A DNA stretch of 15,000 nucleotides from DAMCAP01 sp964370205. GTDB taxonomy: Bacteria; Bacillota; Clostridia; Oscillospirales; Ruminococcaceae. Below the pieces are notes generated by a model. That model saw nothing but the letters and a program-made list of their open reading frames with translations, ran no database searches and was not told the origin of the DNA. The translations under genes and the position numbers were made by a program. Location: NCBI GenBank assembly GCA_964370205.1, contig CAYJIK010000047.1, forward strand, positions 1 through 15,000, in the 5' to 3' direction. Positions 1 through 6,026 of the stretch are shown here, piece by piece (the first letter of the stretch is position 1; every line of letters begins with the position of its first letter).

Positions 1-14
1 TGGGATATGTCCAT

Positions 15-336
15 GGCGATGTCCCCCCCATGCCACAACGTAAATCTGACGTTATTACCTTCGTTAGATAACATCGTCACTGTCCGATCGCCACGGCGAT
101 GTCCCCCCATGCCACAGCGCAAATCTGACGTTATCACCTTCGTTAGATAGCGTCATCTTTGTGATCCGATCGCCACGGCGATGTCCCTCCAATGCCACAG
201 CGCAAATCTGACGTTATCACCTTCGTTAGATAACATCGTCACTGTCCGATCGCCACGGCGATGTCCCCCCCATGCCACAACGTAAATCTGACGTTATCAC
301 CTTCGTTAGATAACATCGTCACTGTCCGATCGCCAC
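15..336. repeat. Four-copy tandem array of an 80-bp repeat
   Basis: Units begin at 15, 95, 177 and 257 (each at GGCGATGTCC) with periods of 80, 82, 80 and 80 bp, and the last unit ends at 336. Copies are nearly identical. They differ mainly in a cytosine tract (7, 6, interrupted, 7 residues) and in an altered stretch around 149-166 that makes unit 2 longer. Each unit contains an inverted repeat GTTATC...GATAAC with a 10-nt spacer, and an ATCGC-CACG-GCGAT hairpin at each unit junction. The last 18 bp (319-336) are also the final codons and stop of the pseudokinase gene, so every unit carries a copy of that gene's tail. No unique spacers separate the units. Whether the array continues left of the window cannot be seen, but the sequence departs from the unit before position 15. 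Confidence 0.95.
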
Positions 337-1773
337 ATAGAGCGTCACCGTATCGTCGGCTTTGGACACCACTTCTCCGAGTTCAAAACTGCACTGCGCT
401 ACCGTGTTCGCCAAAGCGTCAGCAGAGAGAATCTCTATCACCTCATAACGGATGGATAGGCTGTCCAGCCTTGTTTTTGCCTCCTCTATCGGCGACCCCA
501 CAACGCTGGGCATAGTGGTATACTCTGTACCCAAACTGACAAGCAAGTCAATAACCCCATCCTCTAACGGTACATCAGGTCGAGGGTCCTGTGCGATAAT
601 CGTCCCTCTGGCGTAACTTTCTGAATATTCCCATATTATGTTTATTTCGTACTGGTCAAACATGTCGGGGGCTACACTATCAACATGCTGACCGCTTAAC
701 TTTGGGGCGAGTACAATGGCCGGGGAGGCTTCGGGAGATATATCAGACGGCATCACAGGTGGCTCGTCCGGCAAACCCAGCATAAACGCCAGCCCTATAG
801 CAGACAGCACCACCGATACCAGCACAAAACCAAGAAGCTTTGCAAACATATGCCGGGTAGACGGTAGCGGTTTGTTGTCCGGAGACTGGTTTTCTGTGTC
901 AAACACCACTGTTCCGCTTCCATCGTCAAGCAGTGAGTACCAAAAAACCGACACACTTTGGGGACGTTGTGAACTATCGTGTGAGAGCGCCTTAGCTATT
1001 GCGTCGGACACATACTTTGGTGTGTCCTCGGAAAGATCTGTAAGTTCGGCGCGTTCTGTTCTGCGGCTCTGACCTGCGTCCACAGGCGGTATACCGCTAA
1101 GTGCACAATAGCAAACAGCCGCCAAACTGTAAACATCGGTAAACCCTCCCTGCCAACCGCCGGGGGTGTACTGTTCAGGGGCAGTGTATCCAAAGCAAAG
1201 TTCAGCAGGTAGTGCGCCGCCCACTCCCCTTGCTTCGCTAAGTAGAAAATCGGTAAGTATAAGCTGCTGTGTTTCGGTTACCAGTAGCGACTCAGGAGAA
1301 ATCCCACGATGATGAAAACCTTGCCGCTCCATATCGGTCAATAGCGTTATCACAGGGGCAAGCATTCGCTTCAGCGTGTTCCACTTTACCTTTCCACCGT
1401 GACGTGCCAAAAAGTCAGACAGCGTTTCGTACACGCTATCCCTAAACACAGTGTAAGCTGTCCCGTTTTTTTCTTCTACGGCTATACATTTCAGTAGTGC
1501 CCCATCGTTGTCGGACAGCGCTTTCAGCAGTCGCCCCTTCTCAAGAAACTCCTCTTTTAACGAAGCGAACAACACTTCTTTCCCAAGCACAGGACGAACA
1601 CTGACCTGATCTTCTTGCGTTTCTCGCTTGCAGTACGAAGAAGGAAAAAACTCCCTCACAGTGACAAAACTGCTATCAGACAGCGATATGGCACTGTACA
1701 ACACCGCCTCACCTATCGTGGAAAGTACAGCCATAATCTTATACTTTTCCGCTATAACAACACCTATCACCAT
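319..1773 (-). CDS. Membrane-anchored PASTA-domain serine/threonine pseudokinase
   Basis: I choose the ATG at 1771-1773 (484 aa) because GAGGGGG lies just upstream; an in-frame TTG at 1792-1794 lacks such a site. Residues 1 to about 285 follow the bacterial Hanks-type kinase fold, with APE (198-200), the DVYSL helix-F motif near 213 and a terminal QRP all intact. Catalytic positions are lost: the VAIK lysine is arginine (VTVREFF, R40), HRD is HRG (155-157) followed by ISPES instead of the usual D/K..N residues, DFG is DFL (175-177), and the glycine loop is not recognisable. A single transmembrane helix (about 310-334) leads to two extracellular PASTA repeats (about 355-415 and 421-481), a fold known in this family to bind peptidoglycan fragments. 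It is therefore probably a non-catalytic sensor or scaffold, unlike an active PrkC/StkP kinase. The gene stands alone and its 3' end merges with the 80-bp repeats. Confidence 0.85.
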   Translation of the reverse strand: MVIGVVIAEKYKIMAVLSTIGEAVLYSAISLSDSSFVTVREFFPSSYCKRETQEDQVSVRPVLGKEVLFASLKEEFLEKGRLLKALSDNDGALLKCIAVEEKNGTAYTVFRDSVYETLSDFLARHGGKVKWNTLKRMLAPVITLLTDMERQGFHHRGISPESLLVTETQQLILTDFLLSEARGVGGALPAELCFGYTAPEQYTPGGWQGGFTDVYSLAAVCYCALSGIPPVDAGQSRRTERAELTDLSEDTPKYVSDAIAKALSHDSSQRPQSVSVFWYSLLDDGSGTVVFDTENQSPDNKPLPSTRHMFAKLLGFVLVSVVLSAIGLAFMLGLPDEPPVMPSDISPEASPAIVLAPKLSGQHVDSVAPDMFDQYEINIIWEYSESYARGTIIAQDPRPDVPLEDGVIDLLVSLGTEYTTMPSVVGSPIEEAKTRLDSLSIRYEVIEILSADALANTVAQCSFELGEVVSKADDTVTLYVAIGQ

Positions 1774-1824
1774 ATCCCCCCTCGCAAAATGCAAAATATT
1801 TGTACCACGTATACGTTTTTCGTT

Positions 1825-1853
1825 ATTGTATCATACTTTAGTTAAAAAATAAA
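1825..1853 (-). promoter_or_regulatory. Candidate sigma-A promoter of the pseudokinase gene
   Basis: On the minus strand TACAAT (1825-1830) is preceded by TG one base away (extended -10), with a weak -35 TTTATT (1848-1853) at 17-bp spacing. It lies about 50 bp upstream of the start codon. The call is a motif match only. Confidence 0.45.
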
Positions 1854-1948
1854 CTATGATTTTGCAGTAATTAGTGCTTATTCAACTACTTAGTATGTGA
1901 ACATAACATTAAACTGAAACAGGCGTTCTATTAACCGCTAAAGTATAG

Positions 1949-1954
1949 TATAAT
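1949..1954 (+). promoter_or_regulatory. Candidate -10 box upstream of the AI-2E family gene
   Basis: A perfect TATAAT lies about 85 bp upstream of the start codon. The -35 region 17 bp upstream (TTCTAT) is poor, so an activator or another -35 may be used. Transcription starting near 1961 would include the hairpin at 1988-2011. Confidence 0.45.
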
Positions 1955-1987
1955 TGCGATTATCCGAAAAAACCTACACATGCTGCG

Positions 1988-2019
1988 CTGTAAAGCAACA
2001 CAGCTTTACAGTTATTTTT
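1988..2019 (+). terminator. Leader hairpin with U-run, possible attenuator before the AI-2E family gene
   Basis: A perfect 8-bp stem CTGTAAAG/CTTTACAG with an 8-nt loop is followed by TTATTTTT, the layout of an intrinsic terminator. It sits between the candidate promoter and the ribosome binding site (AAAGGAG, 2026-2032). The stem is A/U-rich and short, so it may be a weak terminator, an attenuator or simply a leader hairpin. I saw no convincing competing antiterminator. Confidence 0.4.
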
Positions 2020-2038
2020 GACAATAAAGGAGCTCATA

Positions 2039-3217
2039 ATGGACACTAACAGACTGGAGCGCATACTTTTAAAGTATATAGTTATAATTGCTTTGGTAGC
2101 GCTCGCCATCATCAACTTTGACGTTATTACGGGTTTATTTAGCATAATATGGAGTTCGGCTACGCCACTTTTAATCGGTGCGGCGCTCGCATATATTTTA
2201 AATCTGATATTGGTTAGGGTAGAAAAAATCTACTTTCCCAAATCCACAAGCCGATTTATCATCGCTTCACGGCGACCTATATCGGTCTTAGCATCTATTG
2301 TATTTGTGCTTCTAATATTCTATTTTGTAACGCTTCTCGTTATCCCCGAACTGGGACGTGCAATCGTTACATTACTGGAATTACTACCCGGTGCTATCGA
2401 AACTGCTTTCGTCTTTGTTTCCAACCTGTTCGAAAATCTCGACACACTCCCACCTGTTATAGCAGAAGCGCTCCAAGAGTTAACAGTTAACAGCGACACT
2501 ATCATGATGGAGGCGGTAAACTACCTCTCAAAAGGGCTCAGTGGTGTATTAAATTCCGCACTATCAATTTCCTCAGGTTTGGTCTCGCTGTTGTTTGACA
2601 GTGTTATCACAATATTCTTCGCTATTTTCCTTCTGTTCAGTAAGGAGAAAATCATTTCCCAATGCAAGCGATTTTCCGATGCGTTCATGACTAAAGACAT
2701 TTCACAGAAGACCTACGCAGTTGCACATGTCACAAACACCTGTTTCTCTCGCTTTATAGTTGGACAGTGTACAGAAGCGCTAATTCTCGGCGTACTCTGT
2801 ACTCTTGGGATGACAGTCCTCGGCCTTCCGTTCGCACCTATGGTGGGCGCTCTTGTGGGCGCAACTCAGCTGGTACCGATAGTAGGCGGATATATCGGAG
2901 GCGGTATAGGCGCATTTATCATATTCACATCAAACCCCATTCAAGCGCTATTCTTCGTGCTGTTCCTAATACTCCTACAAATATTTGAAGGCAACCTCAT
3001 CTACCCCAAAGTTGTGGGTGACTCCATAGGCCTACCTGCAATGTGGGTGCTATTTGCCGTTACAATAGGCGGCGGACTAGCCGGTATCGTGGGTATGCTA
3101 CTGGCAGTACCACTAACCGCCACCGTTTACACACTCATGGGGCTGATAATCAAGGCTCGCCTGGGCGAAGAAGATGAAGAAACCGAAGAAGCATCTACCG
3201 AGGTTAAGAAGGCGTAG
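2039..3217 (+). CDS. AI-2E (PerM/YdiK) family transporter-like membrane protein
   Basis: The ATG at 2039-2041 (392 aa) is chosen because AAAGGAG sits 6 bp upstream; a TTG seven codons earlier would place this site inside the gene. The protein is highly hydrophobic, with about eight predicted membrane segments: roughly 12-32, 36-58, 80-102, a pair around 180-200, 243-263, 270-296, 302-318 and 335-368. The signature stretch near 322-365 (YPKVVGDSIGLP, then a glycine-rich segment and LAVPLTATVY) is diagnostic of this family. The tail from 375 is acidic (EEDEETEE) and ends in lysines, so it is presumably cytosolic. Family members have been linked to autoinducer-2 export, Na+(Li+)/H+ exchange or general permease roles, so the substrate cannot be assigned here. 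It is transcribed divergently from the pseudokinase and ends at a bidirectional terminator. Confidence 0.9.
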   Translation: MDTNRLERILLKYIVIIALVALAIINFDVITGLFSIIWSSATPLLIGAALAYILNLILVRVEKIYFPKSTSRFIIASRRPISVLASIVFVLLIFYFVTLLVIPELGRAIVTLLELLPGAIETAFVFVSNLFENLDTLPPVIAEALQELTVNSDTIMMEAVNYLSKGLSGVLNSALSISSGLVSLLFDSVITIFFAIFLLFSKEKIISQCKRFSDAFMTKDISQKTYAVAHVTNTCFSRFIVGQCTEALILGVLCTLGMTVLGLPFAPMVGALVGATQLVPIVGGYIGGGIGAFIIFTSNPIQALFFVLFLILLQIFEGNLIYPKVVGDSIGLPAMWVLFAVTIGGGLAGIVGMLLAVPLTATVYTLMGLIIKARLGEEDEETEEASTEVKKA

Positions 3218-3275
3218 TAATTTAACAACGTGAGGGCTTAACTAAACGCTCAGAGAATATAGCACTAAACGAATA

Positions 3276-3320
3276 AAAAGCGTAGGAGCTGATGATGACA
3301 TCGGCCTCTGCGCTTTTATT
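3276..3320. terminator. Bidirectional intrinsic terminator between convergent genes
   Basis: The arms AAAAGCG...GATG (3276-3294) and CATC...CGCTTTT (3299-3317) form a 19-bp stem with a few G-U pairs, one mismatch and an ATGA loop. T-runs follow on both strands (CTTTTATTTCC on plus, CTTTTTATTC on minus). It can end both the AI-2E family gene and the convergent Nudix gene. Confidence 0.9.
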
Positions 3321-3388
3321 TCCTCTACCTGTGTTTGTCTTTAGCGCATCTCTTGACGTTCTAAAACCGTAACACACCACACCGACCA

Positions 3389-3799
3389 CTAAGTCAAATG
3401 CTCCTTTAAATACGCATTAGCACTTTTCAGCACACCTTTGGCATTATCATGCGTAATCATCTCCAAAGCCTCGTCAAATTCTACCAGATGGACAGTGCTT
3501 ACCTCACTGTTTTGGCGTGGTACCTGCTTATCAAATCGTGCTAAAAAATATGTGGTTTGTTTTAGCATGTCACCTTTGGGGTATATGATGCTCTCGCTAA
3601 AGTCGCCTATGAGCGTAGCTGTTATACCTGTCTCCTCGGTTATCTCACGCACGGCAGTTTCAAAGGGGGTTTCCCCCTGCTCTGCCCTACCCTTCGGTAT
3701 GCCTGTATGCCCTGCCTTTTCAGTCACCACCAGATACTTCACCACTCCATTTTCGACAGTAAAAGTGACAGCGCCGTATGAGTATTCTCCTATGTTCAT
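3389..3799 (-). CDS. Nudix hydrolase
   Basis: The protein is 136 aa from the ATG at 3797-3799. A GTG at 3860-3862 and an ATG at 3842-3844 extend the frame upstream, but AGAAAGGA lies 12 nt before the 3799 start. Both S9 genes in this window have the same element at similar distance, and the protein then begins in the usual place for the family (MNIGEYSYGAV). The Nudix box is complete at residues 37-59 in the pattern GX5EX7REUXEEXGU (G37, E43, RE 51-52, EE 55-56, G58). It is preceded by IPKG, as in diadenosine-tetraphosphatase-like members. Family members hydrolyse nucleoside diphosphates linked to another moiety, with Mg2+ bound by the box glutamates. The exact substrate (Ap4A-like, oxidised nucleotide or other) is not determinable from sequence. 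The gene is single and convergent with the AI-2E family gene. Confidence 0.9.
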   Translation of the reverse strand: MNIGEYSYGAVTFTVENGVVKYLVVTEKAGHTGIPKGRAEQGETPFETAVREITEETGITATLIGDFSESIIYPKGDMLKQTTYFLARFDKQVPRQNSEVSTVHLVEFDEALEMITHDNAKGVLKSANAYLKEHLT

Positions 3800-3892
3800 T
3801 TTAAAGACCATTCCTTTCTGCAGGTTTTGTGTAATTTTTGTCATACATAGTTTCTTATTCACAAAAACTGACGTTTGCTGAAGACCGCAAAT

Positions 3893-3923
3893 TGTATAGC
3901 ATAGACAAAAGATGACACATCAA
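3893..3923 (-). promoter_or_regulatory. Candidate promoter of the Nudix gene
   Basis: On the minus strand TATACA (3893-3898) is preceded by TG plus one base (extended -10). TTGATG (3918-3923) lies 19 bp upstream as a possible -35, a slightly long spacing. It is about 95 bp from the chosen start. Confidence 0.4.
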
Positions 3924-3973
3924 GCCATCTCCTCACACCGGGATTCACACTTAATGATTAACTGTTGAAAGCT

Positions 3974-4007
3974 AAATATCGGGAACTGTAAGCAGTTCCC
4001 GATATTT
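3974..4007 (-). terminator. Perfect 15-bp hairpin, probable terminator of the S9 peptidase operon
   Basis: AAATATCGGGAACTG and its exact complement flank a TAAG loop, 20 bp beyond the stop of the downstream S9 gene. On the minus strand the stem ends in TTT followed by AGCTTT, a weak U-tract. On the plus strand the tail is TTTTTC, but no plus-strand gene lies upstream, so use as the minus-strand operon terminator is inferred from position. Confidence 0.7.
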
Positions 4008-4027
4008 TTCATTATTATATTTGTCTA

Positions 4028-5992
4028 TTAAGCGTCCAAATACTTGCAGAGCCAGTCGCACATTGCGTCCAGTCTTGCAATACGGTTTTTCGGCTTGCCT
4101 GCACGAGAAAGCTCGTGGTTTTCGCCTTTAAACAGTACCACCTTAGAGTCTACGCCGTTTCTCTTTAGTATAGAGAACATCTGTAACGGCTCACTCAGCC
4201 AGCAACGGTAATCTTCCTCAGACTGAATAAACAGTGTGGGGGTTCTTGCCTTGTCAGCGTACTTGAGTGGTGAGTGCTTCCACATCTTTTCAAAGTCTTC
4301 CCACGGTGTTGTGCCGACCTGGCTCATGTTGTGCATAAAGCCTATATCGGTGGTGAGAGCCTTTGTAAAGTAGTTGGAAATAGAGCGTTGCGACACCACT
4401 GCGGCAAATCTGTCAGTATGACCTATAATCCAGTTAGCCATAAATCCGCCGTAACTACCACCGATAGCACCGAGACGTTTCTCGTCTATCTGGCTGTACC
4501 TGCGCAGTACTTCATCGGTGAATGCCATAAAGTCACGATAGTCTTTACCACCGAGGTCACCTGCCAGTGTGGAGAACTCATCGCCACGTCCGTCAGACCC
4601 TCTTGGGTTGGTGTAAAATACAAACATGCCCTTAGCTGCTATACACTGCATTTCATGGTTAAAGTTTGTACCAAACGCTACCTTTGGCCCTCCGTGCATC
4701 GAAAGCACGCCGGGATACTTCTTAGATGGGTCAAAACCTATAGGCTTGATAACCCAACCTTCAAGCAGAACACCTTCATCTGTGGTAAAGGTGAAGTAGT
4801 CGGGCTGGGACAGGTTATGCTGTAGCATATAATCGTCATTGAAGTTAGTCAGCTTCTGCTCCACGCCTGTAGTCAGGTTAAGTTCATACAGCTCCGCAAG
4901 CTCCATATTGCGCTGACCGACAAATATAGCCTTTTCGCCGTGAATGTCAAAGCTTACCACCGCACCTGTAGTGTTTGTGTGCTGAATTTCCTCTTTTTCC
5001 TTGTTAAGGCTGTAGAGGAAGCTGTTGCCGAAGTTGGTGCTAACAAAGTAGAACCTATCGTTTGCAATCTTATGTGTTCTACCGCCACCCAGTCTGGCGT
5101 CACTACCTGACGAACCGTTGCAACCTGCGTCACGATTTAAGAACTGTGTGGTTTCGCCTGTTCTTGGGTTGTGTATGTACAGCTCACCTGTCTGCGAGGA
5201 GTTTCTGTCCTTTAGTGAACCCTCCATCAGTAGGCTATCACCGTAGCAGATGAGGAAGTTCACTTCAAGCATACCCGGCTCAAGCACTGTCTTTGTTTCG
5301 CCGTTCTCGACATTGTACATGTAAACGCCGCCCTTGACATTGGCGATTTCGCTGTACTCTTTACCGGTGTACACGATGTACTTGCCACAATCGGTAATAT
5401 CGTTAGAGCTGACATTCAAAAATGGTGGTGAAACCGGTGTTAGTTCTCCGCTTTCACTATCAAATATCATCAGCATGTTGCGGATACGGCTACGTACGCC
5501 CATAGCGTTCATCCAGAATGGTACTTCCTCGAACTTATAGTAGTCCTTGCCCTCTTTAGCTACGTTTTCCTTCTCTTCCTCTTTTTCCTCTGTAGGACGG
5601 GAAGTAGTGATTAGAAATCTACCGTCAGGGAGCTTTTTCATGCTACCAACTCTTGTATCAGCGGTAAACGCATGTGTAGCCTCACCACCGCTTACCGATA
5701 TTTTGTAGAAATGTGTCTTAGGCTTTGTGTCCTTCGCATCTGCTTTTTCGCGGTTAGAGACGAAAAGGATAGTGTCACAGTCAAGCCACATTGGCATTCT
5801 GTCGCCACCGTTAGAGGTGAGCTGTCTGCTCTTCTTTGTCAGTGTATCAAGCACCCACAGATTTGTGAGGTATCCGTTTTTGGTAGCACAAGCAGTTGCA
5901 ACCGAGTACACAACATGTCTGCCATCGGGAGAAAATACAGGGTCAGATAAAAATTTAAAGCTATATATATCGTTTATAGCAATGTTTTTCAT
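4028..5992 (-). CDS. S9 family serine peptidase (acylaminoacyl-peptidase/prolyl oligopeptidase type), second of a pair
   Basis: The protein is 654 aa with no signal peptide, so it is expected in the cytoplasm. The N-terminal two thirds resemble the WD40-like beta-propeller that gates S9 enzymes (repeated segments such as SPDGRHVVY and SGGEATHAF). The alpha/beta-hydrolase domain starts near residue 400. The catalytic triad is visible: Ser in GGSYGGFM (about 513), Asp in SEEDYRCW (about 594) and His in GENHELSRAG (about 626). MHGGP (oxyanion region) and NPRGSDGRGDEF are also typical. Such enzymes cleave short peptides or remove blocked N-terminal residues. The gene lies 34 bp downstream of a paralogue and is very likely co-transcribed; AGAAAGGA is placed 11 nt before the ATG. 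The specificity (acylaminoacyl, dipeptidyl or oligopeptidase) cannot be settled from sequence. Confidence 0.93.
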   Translation of the reverse strand: MKNIAINDIYSFKFLSDPVFSPDGRHVVYSVATACATKNGYLTNLWVLDTLTKKSRQLTSNGGDRMPMWLDCDTILFVSNREKADAKDTKPKTHFYKISVSGGEATHAFTADTRVGSMKKLPDGRFLITTSRPTEEKEEEKENVAKEGKDYYKFEEVPFWMNAMGVRSRIRNMLMIFDSESGELTPVSPPFLNVSSNDITDCGKYIVYTGKEYSEIANVKGGVYMYNVENGETKTVLEPGMLEVNFLICYGDSLLMEGSLKDRNSSQTGELYIHNPRTGETTQFLNRDAGCNGSSGSDARLGGGRTHKIANDRFYFVSTNFGNSFLYSLNKEKEEIQHTNTTGAVVSFDIHGEKAIFVGQRNMELAELYELNLTTGVEQKLTNFNDDYMLQHNLSQPDYFTFTTDEGVLLEGWVIKPIGFDPSKKYPGVLSMHGGPKVAFGTNFNHEMQCIAAKGMFVFYTNPRGSDGRGDEFSTLAGDLGGKDYRDFMAFTDEVLRRYSQIDEKRLGAIGGSYGGFMANWIIGHTDRFAAVVSQRSISNYFTKALTTDIGFMHNMSQVGTTPWEDFEKMWKHSPLKYADKARTPTLFIQSEEDYRCWLSEPLQMFSILKRNGVDSKVVLFKGENHELSRAGKPKNRIARLDAMCDWLCKYLDA

Positions 5993-6026
5993 TTAATTCC
6001 ATTCCTTTCTGTTTGCAATATAAGGA

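Noticed and set aside
15..336. CRISPR-like array
   Set aside because: The units are contiguous and nearly identical over the full 80 bp, with no unique spacers and no cas genes.
261..515. Plus-strand 84-aa reading frame
   Set aside because: It starts in the tandem repeat and runs antisense through the PASTA gene; there is no ribosome binding site or recognisable domain.
4274..4825. Plus-strand reading frame of 183 aa opposite the downstream S9 gene
   Set aside because: It is an antisense shadow of a clear peptidase gene, with a composition typical of reverse-frame translation.
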